A stretch of 64,000 nucleotides of DNA from Dyella dinghuensis (GTDB lineage: Bacteria > Pseudomonadota > Gammaproteobacteria > Xanthomonadales > Rhodanobacteraceae). Below, piece after piece: positions 42,820 to 52,248 of the stretch. Numbering within the stretch: position 1 is the first letter of the stretch; every line of letters begins with the position of its first letter. The DNA is taken from the NCBI RefSeq assembly GCF_003977615.1, contig NZ_RYZR01000006.1:1-64000 (forward strand), in the 5' to 3' direction. Both the position numbers and the translations under genes were made by a program. The notes below the pieces were generated by a model. That model saw only the letters and a program-made list of their open reading frames with translations. It searched no databases and was not told the origin of the DNA.

Positions 42820-43242
42820 ATGCTTCTGAAACAACCGGGAGGGAAGGCTCTTGCTTTGAAGGGGAAGATTCATGACAAGCTGCGTGGCTTTCGTCAGCAC
42901 AGCTATGGTGAGCGCCTAATGGAGGTTTTAAGGGAGGAGCGTCCGGACGTGAGCACACTTGCGGAGACTTATTTAATTTTGGATAACCCCGGGCTCTTTC
43001 ACGATAGCGATATTTCTTTCATACGTGAGCTAGTCCGCGTTGTACTCGATGCAATGCTTTCAGAAGCTCAGGTTCAGACGCAGATTGAAACGTCGAAAGA
43101 AAGTGAGAATATCGGCGTCGCAAGCATGAAAATTGGTGAGCTCGGACTCAAACTTGGGCGAATAGGCCTTCTTGTAGCGATTATTTCGGCAGTGGCTGCT
43201 ATTGCGTCTGCCGTAGCTGGTATTGCCGCACTTCATCATTAA
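42820..43242 (+). CDS. Hypothetical protein with C-terminal membrane anchor
   Basis: The 140-residue protein has a strong ribosome site (GGGAG, seven bases ahead of ATG). Residues 1-105 are soluble and helical (RGFRQHSYGERLMEVLREERPDVSTLAETYLILDN). The last 30 residues are one or two hydrophobic helices rich in Ala/Val/Ile ending in His-His. It lies five bases before the HEPN-like gene, so the two are coupled. I do not recognise a family. Confidence 0.6.
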   Translation: MLLKQPGGKALALKGKIHDKLRGFRQHSYGERLMEVLREERPDVSTLAETYLILDNPGLFHDSDISFIRELVRVVLDAMLSEAQVQTQIETSKESENIGVASMKIGELGLKLGRIGLLVAIISAVAAIASAVAGIAALHH

Positions 43243-43247
43243 GTTGA

Positions 43248-43895
43248 ATGTGGCCTATGTCTCTCAATTTTCGCGAAGTAAGTGGTGCACTCGAAATCGG
43301 TGGTGACGATCGACCGGGAGATGAAAACTATATGATTTTCCCAGATCATCCCGCTTTTGATGGATTTATGCACATTTGCATGTGCGTATGCGCTATGAGC
43401 TTGGCTATCAGCAAGCTCAGGGACGCGAATGTAAAGGAAGGTGACTACGTTGGTCTGAGTTGCAAAGGACTGGACTATACGATTCGTATTCCCGTTTTCG
43501 GCCCTGTTCACCTTGCGCTAGAAAGGCGATCTCCCACCTACGCGCACATTGCCATTCACTGGGGTCGCAACCCAATTGCACAGAGTATTTGGTCCGACCA
43601 GCATCGGCAGTGGTTGCAGCGTTCTATATGGCCGGTGTTTGTCGAGCTGTTCGAATCTTCGCCGCCTGGTTGGAAAAAGTGTAGTGATGGACTATGGCCA
43701 CTGGCCAAGGTGTTACGCAATTCGTATTCCCACGGAGGGAAAATTGCGTGGGACAGGGGAAAAGATGGTGCGGTGGTGGAATGGGGCGGCGTCAGGATTT
43801 CAAGGGATCACGACCGAAATAAGCCCGTGGGCGATTTCGTGGGTGACGCGGACCTAATCATCATGATGTTGGCAATGTTCGACGGCAAGATTTAG
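43248..43895 (+). CDS. HEPN-like protein with RX4H motif
   Basis: This 215-residue protein carries KVLRNSYSHGGKI, where Arg157 to His162 gives the RX4H motif found in HEPN ribonuclease families, located in the C-terminal helical part as expected. The N-terminal 100 residues are mixed alpha/beta without a known domain. Start options are ATG 43248 or the ATG three codons later. Composition is lower in GC than the flagellar genes. The partner is a small membrane-anchored protein. A toxin or defence role is possible but untested, and the motif alone could be fortuitous. Confidence 0.5.
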   Translation: MWPMSLNFREVSGALEIGGDDRPGDENYMIFPDHPAFDGFMHICMCVCAMSLAISKLRDANVKEGDYVGLSCKGLDYTIRIPVFGPVHLALERRSPTYAHIAIHWGRNPIAQSIWSDQHRQWLQRSIWPVFVELFESSPPGWKKCSDGLWPLAKVLRNSYSHGGKIAWDRGKDGAVVEWGGVRISRDHDRNKPVGDFVGDADLIIMMLAMFDGKI

Positions 43896-43968
43896 AACAA
43901 GACACAAACGGATTTTGTTACCCGTTGGTCGCTCAATTCGATCGCGCGCAATGAGGAATATCGCCGGA

Positions 43969-44054
43969 AAAAGGGGTCAGAGCCCTTTTCCACTTTGCAT
44001 AGCTACCAGCGACCGCCAAATTGACTAGTCGAAAGGGGTTCTGACCTTCTTTGT
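43969..44054. repeat. REPIN-like inverted repeat (GGGGTCAGAGCCC family)
   Basis: AAAAAGGGGTCAGAGCCCTT at 43969 and the approximate inverse CGAAAGGGGTTCTGACCTTC near 44030-44050 bracket about 40 bases. This second REPIN-like type marks the other side of the two-gene insert. No gene lies in 43896-44191. Confidence 0.6.
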
Positions 44055-44191
44055 TTTTGATGAGTAATTTCCGTATAGAAAACATATTCATCATGTCCAA
44101 GTCTCTAAAGTGGCCGGAATCCGCCTCCGACCGGAGCGGACATACCTCACCCCAAAGCTGCACGACTTTTGACTCTGACCGGAGAACAAAC

Positions 44192-44437
44192 ATGTCTGCA
44201 CCAGCGACACTCAGCTTTGCCAAAGACATCCGTCCCATGTTCACCGATATGGACGTCGATCACATGAAAAGGGCGATGGACCTTAGCGACCGGGACAGCG
44301 TGTTCAAGCACGCAAAAGCCATATATGAAACCGTATCCAGCGGTAGCATGCCGCCAAAGTCCAGCGGCGAAGCGCGATGGACGCCTGAGATGTGTGCGAA
44401 GTTCAAGACTTGGCAGGAACAAGGGGGACAACCCTAA
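44192..44437 (+). CDS. Small conserved-looking hypothetical protein
   Basis: The 81-residue protein starts at ATG 44192 with GGAG seven bases upstream. It includes FAKDIRPMFTDMDVDHMK and a SGSMPPKSSGEARWTPEMCAKFKTWQEQG end. The SGxMPP..W..F..W ending is reminiscent of small cytochrome-like or cupredoxin-associated domains, but there is no CxxCH haem motif. No function is proposed. Confidence 0.6.
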   Translation: MSAPATLSFAKDIRPMFTDMDVDHMKRAMDLSDRDSVFKHAKAIYETVSSGSMPPKSSGEARWTPEMCAKFKTWQEQGGQP

Positions 44438-44541
44438 GCCGCCACTGACACCTATCAAGCGGGGCTATCGAAGCATTGCGCCCGGAAGTCCTTTTCCATC
44501 ATTTTCAATTGGCCTTTCGCCCTATCGATGGGGATACTGCC

Positions 44542-45459
44542 ATGCCAATCCCGAGCAATACCTTTGCCGATCCATGGCCGCCGCTTCCTTATGCAGATTT
44601 TGCGGCTACTCAGTATTTTCTTCAGATGGGCCTGCAGGCCATCGGCAAGTTAAAGCTGCAAGAACCCTTTCAGCCGCAATGGGCCGGAGTGGTTCTATGC
44701 GTGAATGCGCAAGGTTTGACAACAGGTCCAATTCCGTACGCTGGTGGCGCGTATGAAGTTCGTGTCGATTTGATCTCGCACAAGGTCGAGTGCATTACCA
44801 GCGCAGGCTTTGCGGGCAACTTTAAATTGGCCTCGATGTCTGTCGCGGAGTTTGTGGCGTCTCTTTTTGATCTTCTCCATGCGGCGGGTGTCGACGTTTC
44901 CATTAACTTGAACCCACAAGAAGTATCCAACCCCATTCCTTTTAATCAGGACAAAGAGCCACGCGCCTATGAACTGGCATGGGTCAACCATTGGTGGCGA
45001 ATCCTTCTAAGCACACAGCGTGTGTTGCAAACCTTCCAAGGAAGATTCCTGGCTAAAACGCAGCCTATAGGTCTTATGTGGGGAACGATGGACATCCGCT
45101 GTACGCTTTACAACGGCAAGCCCGCCTCACCCGGTGCGAATGCCGACTACATCCGGCGTAATGCGATGAATGCGGAACTTATCGAGATGGGATGGTGGTC
45201 CGGCACAGCCGCTTATCCCCACGCGGCGTTCTATTCCTTCACGCATCCGCAACCTGCGGGAATCGAAAACGCACGAATCAGCCCGCCGGGCTCGCGATGG
45301 GATTCAAACCAGAGAGAGTTCGTTTTCGATTACGACGACTTGCGTAAGTCGAAAAATCCCGACGGCGATCTGTTGACGTTTTTCCAATCCGCCTACGAGG
45401 CCGGTGCAAAGTGTGCAGGATGGGAACGCAGTCTCATGGGGACTGGAAAGCCGATTTAG
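44542..45459 (+). CDS. DUF5996 family protein
   Basis: The 305-residue protein shows the family pattern WPPLPYADFAATQYFLQMGLQAIGKLKL near the start, then LCVNAQGLTTGPIPY, and a C-terminal AAYPHAAFYSFTHPQP region. ATG 44542 is chosen because GGGGA lies seven bases ahead and the conserved region starts there. The function of the family is not known to me. It is convergent with the HD-domain gene and looks like island cargo. Confidence 0.7.
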   Translation: MPIPSNTFADPWPPLPYADFAATQYFLQMGLQAIGKLKLQEPFQPQWAGVVLCVNAQGLTTGPIPYAGGAYEVRVDLISHKVECITSAGFAGNFKLASMSVAEFVASLFDLLHAAGVDVSINLNPQEVSNPIPFNQDKEPRAYELAWVNHWWRILLSTQRVLQTFQGRFLAKTQPIGLMWGTMDIRCTLYNGKPASPGANADYIRRNAMNAELIEMGWWSGTAAYPHAAFYSFTHPQPAGIENARISPPGSRWDSNQREFVFDYDDLRKSKNPDGDLLTFFQSAYEAGAKCAGWERSLMGTGKPI

Positions 45460-45460
45460 C

Positions 45461-45490
45461 GCCTTTTTCATTGATTGGCCAAAAAGGGCA
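45461..45490. terminator. Weak hairpin between convergent genes
   Basis: GCCTTTTT and AAAAAGGGC pair with a bulge across CATTGATTGGCC. It could serve both the DUF5996 and HD-domain genes. Confidence 0.35.
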
Positions 45491-45499
45491 GAGTCGTTT

Positions 45500-46060
45500 C
45501 TAGGGTCGCCCTGTGGATGCCTGAAGAAGAACAGGGCGATAGTGCTCCAGTCCCGGCACATCCAATGTTGGGATCTTGGCTTCATCGTCCCAGCGGCGGA
45601 GTTGCACTGCGACGCTGGCATTCGGCAGCGCTTCGAATGCTGCGACTTCTTCGTCACTCATCGGGCCGCCCTGGATGTGCAGGCTTTCGACGGACGATGG
45701 TGACAACCGTGCGAGATAGGTCGGATCAGTTGCGCAGAGGTAACGCTTGGCCGAGACGTGCAGGCGCACCGTTTCGGTAACGTCTTCGCCAAACCATTGC
45801 GCCAGATACGCCGCCGCAACGTTTTCGTGTGCGCCGTCTACGCCGTGTTGCGCGATGTCTTCGGGCAAGCCGTGCAACACATGACCGATGTCGTGCAATA
45901 ACGCGGCGGCTATCGTCGCCGGACTGGCTTGAGACTGCTCAGCGAAATGCGCGCATTGCAAGCAATGTTCGAGCACGGAGACGGGTTCGCCGAAATACGC
46001 TTCTTTTCCTTGCGCCGACAGCAAGTCCAGCAATTGGTCGACGTGTTTGGCGTGGGTCAT
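45500..46060 (-). CDS. HD-domain oxygenase-like protein (PhnZ/TmpB type)
   Basis: The 186-residue protein has HD motif HDIGH (His56-Asp57). It also carries Tyr22, Glu25, His32, His78 and His101, at spacings that match the Tyr24/Glu27/His34/His58/Asp59/His80/His104 set I recall for PhnZ, a mixed-valent di-iron oxygenase cleaving 2-amino-1-hydroxyethylphosphonate. A candidate last ligand lies in RRWDDEAK (158-159). ATG 46060 begins the family region, and the longer frame upstream is shadow. It sits distal to flgL and the methyltransferase. Its substrate here is unknown, and no other phosphonate genes are present. Confidence 0.7.
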   Translation of the reverse strand: MTHAKHVDQLLDLLSAQGKEAYFGEPVSVLEHCLQCAHFAEQSQASPATIAAALLHDIGHVLHGLPEDIAQHGVDGAHENVAAAYLAQWFGEDVTETVRLHVSAKRYLCATDPTYLARLSPSSVESLHIQGGPMSDEEVAAFEALPNASVAVQLRRWDDEAKIPTLDVPGLEHYRPVLLQASTGRP

Positions 46061-46212
46061 TAGCGTGCTCCGTAGCGAACCGTGTCTGGCAGACGATGGT
46101 TGCATCGTCTGTTGACCGGTTGAAGACGGATAGTTAATGAGCCTTGGATGTCGGCTAGTGCGCGGATGTCTAGACGACCGGGCGGCCTTGTCTAGCGCGC
46201 CCGATCCATCGC

Positions 46213-46938
46213 TTATTGCTTCAGCGTAATGAACCTGCCCGGCACCGTCTGGCAATTCACGGCACTTGCCAGCAACGAGCCTCGCTGAAACGAAAAACTC
46301 TTGTCGGTGGTCGGCTGGAAGAATTCGACGAATTCGAGGCTGCGCTTGCCGAGTACGAAACCGCCAATCAGCGGATGGTTCACGGCGTACATCATCGGTA
46401 TCAACGCCATCATCGATGTGGCGGGCACGCCGATGAGATGTTCTTCCAGATCGCCGCTCTGCTGGCTGTGTTGCGGGTAGAACCACAGCGGCGTGCTGAT
46501 GAACAGAAATGAATGTTCGCCCATGCTGGTAAGCAGTGTGCGCAGCAACCACTTCGCGGTTTCGGCGGTGAGATGCTCGATCACGTCCAGCAGGCAGATG
46601 ATGTCGTACTTGGCCAGGCGATCGGAGGGAATGCTTTGCGCCATGCCGTGCCACACGTTGCGATAGATCTCGCGCGCGAACATTTCCGGGTTGTTGCAAC
46701 TGCCCTCGAAACCATCCACGCCATCCACCGACCAATGCGTCGTGGCGGCATTGGCCTTGAGCATCTCACCCAGGCCGCCTTTGCCAAAACCGATGTCGAG
46801 CACTTCGACCTTGGCGGCGTTGTCTTTCAGGATGTGGAAGATCAACTCTTTCGGTGAAGCGGATTCGCCGCCGGGAAGCAGCGTGGAACCGATGATCGGA
46901 TCGATCACCTCGTAGTCTTTGACGATCTGGCGCAGCAT
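46213..46938 (-). CDS. Class I SAM-dependent methyltransferase
   Basis: The 241-residue protein has motif I EVLDIGFGKGGLGE (about 45-58) and a DIICLLDVIEHLT acidic/aromatic motif II. A long insert and a C-terminal beta part (FSFQRGSLLASAVNCQTVPGRF) follow. It lies 39 bases after flgL on the same strand, so it is probably co-transcribed with the hook-filament junction genes. Such enzymes modify flagellin glycans or flagellin in other bacteria. That role is inference here. Confidence 0.75.
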   Translation of the reverse strand: MLRQIVKDYEVIDPIIGSTLLPGGESASPKELIFHILKDNAAKVEVLDIGFGKGGLGEMLKANAATTHWSVDGVDGFEGSCNNPEMFAREIYRNVWHGMAQSIPSDRLAKYDIICLLDVIEHLTAETAKWLLRTLLTSMGEHSFLFISTPLWFYPQHSQQSGDLEEHLIGVPATSMMALIPMMYAVNHPLIGGFVLGKRSLEFVEFFQPTTDKSFSFQRGSLLASAVNCQTVPGRFITLKQ

Positions 46939-46977
46939 GGTGGACCTTCTTATCTTTCGATGCGTGTGTGTTCTGGA

Positions 46978-48222
46978 TCAGCCTTGCAGGTAATTGAACA
47001 GGCTGGTGCCCTGCACTTTCGCGAACACTTGCTGCGATGCCTGCAGCGCCGTCGATTGCAACGATAGGTTGCTGATGGCGGTGGTGATGTCGACGTTCTG
47101 CACATCCGTTAGTGCTGTTTGATACGTCACGCCCAGGTCGGAATAGCTGCTCTGCTGCTGTTGCAATGTATCCAGGCGGCTGCCGACGGCTACCGTGGTA
47201 CTGGATACGCTGCTCATGGCCTGGCCGAGCGCTTCCAGCTGCTGGTTCATGGTGTTGGTGAGCGCAGCGCCGGTTTGGCCGCCCTGCAAAGCGTTGATCA
47301 TGTTGTTGAGCGTGGTGAATACGTCTTGCGTGTTCGATGACGTATCGGATTGGATGTTGACCGTATCGCCCGCAGCAGGCGTGCCGCTCAAGGCGAGAGA
47401 CATGCCGTCGAAGCTGATGCTGCCGCCAGCCGTGTACGTGCCGGTGATCGGATTGCCGCTGCTGTCGGTGACGGGGTTGCCGGCGGCATCCGTCACGCTA
47501 TACGTACCGTTGGTGCCGAAAGTAATCGTGTCGTTCAACGGACCGGACGCTGTAGCAGCTTGGTAAGCGGCAGTATCCGTCACGCTGTTGGCACCTACGA
47601 CTAGCGTTCCCGTGTTGCTGGTACCCGCACTCGCAACGAAGGTGCCGTTGCCGGCTGGCAGATTCATGAAGAGCGAACTACCGGAATCGCCATTGGCGAC
47701 CTGCAGCCCCTGCCCGATCGACACAAACGATTGTTGATTGTTACCGGCGTAGGTGACCTGGCCGGTGCTGCTGTTCATCACAAAAGGCGTGGTGGTAGTA
47801 CTGGTACCGGCAAACAGCGCATTGCCGTTGGCATCGGTGGTGTTGGAATACTGCACGAGCTGATTGCGGTACTGCGTAAGCTCGGTGGCGATGTTGCTGA
47901 GATCGCTGCTCGACAACGCGCCGTTGATCGAACTCAAACCCAGATCATTCACGCTGTTGAGCAGATTGCTAACGCTGCTGAGCGTGCTCGACTCCGTGGA
48001 CAGACGCGTGTTGGCGCTGGTGATGTTGTTGGTGTATTCGGTGTTCTCGGCCAGGATGTGATTCAAACCCACGATCTGCGCGGCGCCGATCGGATTGTCG
48101 GACGGCACGTTGATGGCATTGCCGGTACTCACCTCGTTCTCGGTCTGCGACAGCGCGTCCTGCTGACTGAGCATGGTGTTGACCTGTTGCTGATACATCC
48201 AGCTGGTGGAGATGCTGATCAT
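46978..48222 (-). CDS. flgL: Hook-filament junction protein FlgL
   Basis: The 414-residue flagellin-like protein starts ISISTSWMYQQQVNTMLSQQDALSQTENEVSTGNAINVPSDNP. It has a Gly/Thr/Ser-rich middle and the end LSLQSTALQASQQVFAKVQGTSLFNYLQG, as in FlgL. It joins the FlgK ring to the filament. It starts five bases after flgK. Confidence 0.94.
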   Translation of the reverse strand: MISISTSWMYQQQVNTMLSQQDALSQTENEVSTGNAINVPSDNPIGAAQIVGLNHILAENTEYTNNITSANTRLSTESSTLSSVSNLLNSVNDLGLSSINGALSSSDLSNIATELTQYRNQLVQYSNTTDANGNALFAGTSTTTTPFVMNSSTGQVTYAGNNQQSFVSIGQGLQVANGDSGSSLFMNLPAGNGTFVASAGTSNTGTLVVGANSVTDTAAYQAATASGPLNDTITFGTNGTYSVTDAAGNPVTDSSGNPITGTYTAGGSISFDGMSLALSGTPAAGDTVNIQSDTSSNTQDVFTTLNNMINALQGGQTGAALTNTMNQQLEALGQAMSSVSSTTVAVGSRLDTLQQQQSSYSDLGVTYQTALTDVQNVDITTAISNLSLQSTALQASQQVFAKVQGTSLFNYLQG

Positions 48223-48227
48223 GATTA

Positions 48228-50123
48228 TTAGCCGTCCTCTATTGCAGTGATCAGGCTGGTGAACAGCTGCTGTGCCGTCGAAATCACCTGGGCCGAAGCC
48301 TGGTAGGCCTGCTGGTATTGCACGAGGCTGGCCGCCTCGGTGTTGAGGTTCACGCCAGCGAGGCTTTGCTGATTGCTCGCGGCCTCGTTGTAGAGATTGG
48401 TCTGCGTCGTCAGGTCGCTGGTGGCCAGACTACCCGCGTCGCCCACTTGTGTGGTGAGGTTCGAGTAGCTGTCCACCACCGAGGTTTTGCCGCCGTCCAA
48501 CACGCCGCTATCGGCGAGCCCTGCCAGCGCCAACGCATTGGCGTTGCTGTTGAGGCCGTTGGTATTCGCGGCAACCGTGAAGCTATCGCCGCTCGCGGGC
48601 GTACCGCTCAAGCTAAGACTCCAGCCGTCTGCAGTGATCGGTTGGCCAGAGGTATACGTGCCGGTCGTGGTGTTTCCGGCGCCATCGGTAATCGTGTATG
48701 CGCCACCCGCACCAAAGGTGACAGTCGCGCCGGAGAGCAGATTGGCGTTGCTGGAGTTGGTGACGCTTACCGAACTCACCGTCGCCGTGCCGGTGTTTGC
48801 CGTCGCCGCGGTGCCGGCCAGCGCTGCGGCTGCAGCGATGCCATTGGGATCGGTCATGCTTACCGTCAACGACGTTGATGCGTTGCGCGTCGGTTCGATC
48901 TCGTAGCTGTCGCCGGTTTGTGCGGTGCCTGACACGTTGAGTGTCAGGCCATCGGCCGACAACGAGCCATTGGAGTTAGCCGTCAACGCCACGCTTTGTC
49001 CGGTGGTGGTGCTCAGACTCCAACCATTGGTACCCGTGCCCGAACCGGTGTAGCGAAGAATGTAATCGGATGTGGTGAGCTGCGAGACATCGCTGATCGA
49101 AGCGCTGACACTCGCGCTACCGGCATTGGTGCTGGAAGGCAGCACGTCGGGTGAGCCAACGCTGAAAATCGCCTGCCCTTGTTGCCCGTTGAGATTCAGG
49201 CCATCGGCCTGCTGTGCGTTGACGCTGGATGCCAATGCGATCGCCGATTGACCCAATGCGTTCTGCGCAGGCTCCAACACCGTGTTGCGATAACTGACCA
49301 ATGCACCGAGGCTTCCGCCCGACAACTGCGACGTGATGTCGTTGCCTGATGTGTCGAAGACGTCGGTGCTGCCCGGATCGTATTGATTGGGACCTGAGGC
49401 CAACGCATACGACTGTGCGCCGCTGACCAGGGTATCGCCCGAGCTTGTATACACGGCGATCGAGCCGTTGCTGTCAGTCGCCGTCGAAATGCCTGTGAAT
49501 CCGGCCAGCTGCTGAATTAGCTGGTCTCGCTGGTCGAGCAAACTGTTTGGATTGCTATTGCTGCCCGACGCCAGGATCTGCTGGTTCAATGTCGCGATCT
49601 GCGACGTCAGACCGTTGATGCTGGTGACGGTATCGCCGATCTGCTGATTGACCTGCGACGACTGCTGGCTGAGCTGTTGTCCGAGCGTGTTGTAGACGCT
49701 GGTCAGCGATGATGCATCGCCCAACACCGATTGCCGCACTGAAGAGGAACTGGGTGAGTTCGCGACGCTGCTGAAGCCACTGTATAGATTATCGAGCGCA
49801 GTCTGCAGATTGCCGCTGCCACTGAACGCGCTGTTGAGCGTGCTGGTCAAATTGCTGGTGGTGGTGGCAGCCTGAAGATTGCTGTTGCTGCTCCACAGGG
49901 CAGTCGTCAGGAATTGGCTGTAGGCGCGCTGCACAGCGACCACATCGACACCGCTGCCGATGGTGTATTGGCTGTTGCTTTCGCCGCCGATGGTTTCGAC
50001 CTGATCGACGCGTTCTTCGCTGTAGCCGCTGGTGCTGGCGTTGGCAATGTTGTTGCTGACCGTGGCCAGCGCAACCTGAGCGGCATTCAAACCGGAAATG
50101 CCTATGTTGAGCAAGCTGGACAT
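48228..50123 (-). CDS. flgK: Hook-filament junction protein FlgK
   Basis: The 631-residue protein has the rod/hook N-terminus (SLLNIGISGLNAAQVALATVSNNIANASTSGYSEE) and the C-terminal NTEAASLVQYQQAYQASAQVISTAQQLFTSLITAI. Long internal Ser/Thr/Gly-rich repeats make it larger than the enterobacterial protein. It is located after flgJ and before flgL. Confidence 0.95.
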   Translation of the reverse strand: MSSLLNIGISGLNAAQVALATVSNNIANASTSGYSEERVDQVETIGGESNSQYTIGSGVDVVAVQRAYSQFLTTALWSSNSNLQAATTTSNLTSTLNSAFSGSGNLQTALDNLYSGFSSVANSPSSSSVRQSVLGDASSLTSVYNTLGQQLSQQSSQVNQQIGDTVTSINGLTSQIATLNQQILASGSNSNPNSLLDQRDQLIQQLAGFTGISTATDSNGSIAVYTSSGDTLVSGAQSYALASGPNQYDPGSTDVFDTSGNDITSQLSGGSLGALVSYRNTVLEPAQNALGQSAIALASSVNAQQADGLNLNGQQGQAIFSVGSPDVLPSSTNAGSASVSASISDVSQLTTSDYILRYTGSGTGTNGWSLSTTTGQSVALTANSNGSLSADGLTLNVSGTAQTGDSYEIEPTRNASTSLTVSMTDPNGIAAAAALAGTAATANTGTATVSSVSVTNSSNANLLSGATVTFGAGGAYTITDGAGNTTTGTYTSGQPITADGWSLSLSGTPASGDSFTVAANTNGLNSNANALALAGLADSGVLDGGKTSVVDSYSNLTTQVGDAGSLATSDLTTQTNLYNEAASNQQSLAGVNLNTEAASLVQYQQAYQASAQVISTAQQLFTSLITAIEDG

Positions 50124-50174
50124 GGAGCCATCCTCAATAGCAAAGCCGAGTGCGCACGATCCTCATGGGTACGC

Positions 50175-51134
50175 TCACGGTGTCGGCAGGAAAGTGGTTT
50201 TCTTGAGCGCGTCCAAGGCGTCGCGCATCATGGAACTGTTGGCGATGGCCGCGACCTTGCCCGCGTAGTCGGGGTCGGTGGCGTAACCGCCTTCGATCAA
50301 GGCCTTGGCGTAGCCCAGCACATCGTCGCCGCGGCCCAGGGCGCGCGAGTAACGGGGGTCTTTGCCGATCAGGTCGGCATAGTCGGCCAGGGAGTCCGCG
50401 GTGGATTTGTAGGAGCGGAACTGCGCCTGCTTGCGCACGGCAATACCGCCTTCGTATTCCACCGTGGGCACATTCACGCGTGAACCGCCCCAACCGCCGC
50501 CGGCCTTGATGCCAAAGAGATTAAAGCTGCTGGAGCCGTCCGAATGCGTGGGCATGTGCTTGCCCCACTGCGTTTCCAGCGCGGCCTGCGCCAGCACGGT
50601 ACGCAAGGAAAGACCCAGTTCCTTCGCCACGACGGTTGCCTGCGGCGCGAGTTCGCGCACGAAGGCTTCTGCATCGGCTGGAATCGATGCCATCGCTGAG
50701 CGGCCGGCGGAACGTGCGTCGTCGGCAATGCGATACAGGCGCTGCTTCCAGTTATCGACAAGACCCGTGGTGCTGGGATCGACGCCGGCCGTCTTGCCAT
50801 CGCCAGCCTGATTGCTGTTATGACCGCCGAGCTGACGAACCAGCAAATCGGCAATGCCTAAGCCTTTACCGTGTTGCGAGAGATTGAGCGACAACTGCTG
50901 GTCGTACATGTCTTGCCATTGATCGCCAGCCTGACTTTCAAAGAGCGGATCGCCGAAATTGGCATCGCGCATCGATTTCAAAAGCATTTGCGTAAACATC
51001 GCTTCGAACTGCTTGGCGACAGCGGGCAGCGTGCCGCCCTGATCGGCCTCGGCCTGATGACGCAACGCGCTGAACCCGGACAAGTCTGTCCAGGTACTTA
51101 AGCTTTTGGCAGCGGCGTTGCCGATATCGGCCAT
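50175..51134 (-). CDS. flgJ: Rod-cap/peptidoglycan hydrolase FlgJ
   Basis: The 319-residue protein has an N-terminal rod-binding domain (about 35-100, VAKQFEAMFTQMLLKSMRDA) and a C-terminal GH73 muramidase (about 160-315). The catalytic Glu187 is in LAQAALETQWGKHMP. It opens the peptidoglycan layer while capping the rod. The gene starts two bases after flgI ends. Confidence 0.94.
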   Translation of the reverse strand: MADIGNAAAKSLSTWTDLSGFSALRHQAEADQGGTLPAVAKQFEAMFTQMLLKSMRDANFGDPLFESQAGDQWQDMYDQQLSLNLSQHGKGLGIADLLVRQLGGHNSNQAGDGKTAGVDPSTTGLVDNWKQRLYRIADDARSAGRSAMASIPADAEAFVRELAPQATVVAKELGLSLRTVLAQAALETQWGKHMPTHSDGSSSFNLFGIKAGGGWGGSRVNVPTVEYEGGIAVRKQAQFRSYKSTADSLADYADLIGKDPRYSRALGRGDDVLGYAKALIEGGYATDPDYAGKVAAIANSSMMRDALDALKKTTFLPTP

Positions 51135-51135
51135 G

Positions 51136-52248
51136 TCAGATCACCACCAGATCCGCGTGCAAGGCACCGGCTTGTTTCAGCGCTTCGAGAATGGAGATCA
51201 GATCCGTCGGCGTCGCACCGACTTGATTCACGGCGCGCACAATGGAATCCAGACTCACGCCCGGGCCGAACTTGAACATGTGCCCGCCGGTCTGGTTGAT
51301 CGACACAGCGCTATTCGGCACCACCGTCGTCTGACCATTGCTGAAAGGTGCCGGCTGGCTGACTTGCGGTTGTTCGCTGATGGTGACCTGGATCGAACCG
51401 TGCGCGACCGCCGCAGCGCTCACGCGCACATCCGAACCGATCACGACAGTACCGGTGCGCGAATTGACGATCACGCGCGCGGGCGCATCGCCCGGATCGA
51501 CATCCATCGATTCGATCGCACCAAGCCATGCGACTTTTTCGCTGGGATCAGCCGGGCCACGCACCGACACCGAACCGCCATCCAGCGGATGTGCGGTACC
51601 GGCGCCGTAAAGATGATTGATCGCATCGGCAATGTGGCTGGCGGTCGTGTAATCGGCCGTGTTGAGATTCAACACGAGATCGCCCGGATTGGAGAACGAC
51701 GAGGCGACCGTGCGTTCGACCGATGCGCCGTTGGGAATGCGGCCGCTGGCAGAAATATTGATCTGCACGCTCGATCCGCTCTTGCCCGATGCACTGACGC
51801 CGCCGACCACGACACTGCCCTGCGCCACGGCATACACGCTGCCATCTGCGCCGCGAAGTGGCGTCATCAACAATTCACCACCGCGCAAGCTCTTCGCGTT
51901 ACCGATCGAAGCCACGGTCACGTCGATCGCCTGACCTGGCTTTGCAAAAGGCGGGAGACTGGCCGTGATGGTCACGGCGGCGACGTCTTTCAGCTGCGGC
52001 GCAGTACCGGTAGCCGGCAACGACACACCAAACTGCTTGAGCATGTTCTCCAGGCTTTGTGTGGTGAACGGCGCCTGCGTGGTTTGGTCGCCGGTGCCAT
52101 CGAGACCGACGACCAGGCCGTAACCGACGAGTTGATTGCTGCGCACGCCGGCGACTTGCACGAGGTCGCGGATTTTGTCGGCGTGTGCGGTGTTGGGGAT
52201 GAAACCGCAGAGCGACACAAGCAATGCAACGATGGCCGCAACATTCAC
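51136..52248 (-). CDS. flgI: Flagellar P-ring protein FlgI
   Basis: The protein has 370 residues from GTG 52248: a hydrophobic signal ([20 protein letters not shown]), then the FlgI body [32 protein letters not shown] to [25 protein letters not shown]. The start is uncertain. From GTG the signal lacks a basic n-region and the ribosome site touches the codon. An in-frame ATG at 52332 would add 28 residues encoded partly by the adjoining palindromic repeat, including two arginines. The P ring surrounds the rod in the peptidoglycan. Confidence 0.9.
   Translation of the reverse strand: MNVAAIVALLVSLCGFIPNTAHADKIRDLVQVAGVRSNQLVGYGLVVGLDGTGDQTTQAPFTTQSLENMLKQFGVSLPATGTAPQLKDVAAVTITASLPPFAKPGQAIDVTVASIGNAKSLRGGELLMTPLRGADGSVYAVAQGSVVVGGVSASGKSGSSVQINISASGRIPNGASVERTVASSFSNPGDLVLNLNTADYTTASHIADAINHLYGAGTAHPLDGGSVSVRGPADPSEKVAWLGAIESMDVDPGDAPARVIVNSRTGTVVIGSDVRVSAAAVAHGSIQVTISEQPQVSQPAPFSNGQTTVVPNSAVSINQTGGHMFKFGPGVSLDSIVRAVNQVGATPTDLISILEALKQAGALHADLVVI

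Noticed and set aside
46061-46735. Upstream extension of the HD-domain gene
   Set aside because: The extension is antisense-like, Arg/His-rich and overlaps the methyltransferase gene. The conserved region starts at ATG 46060.
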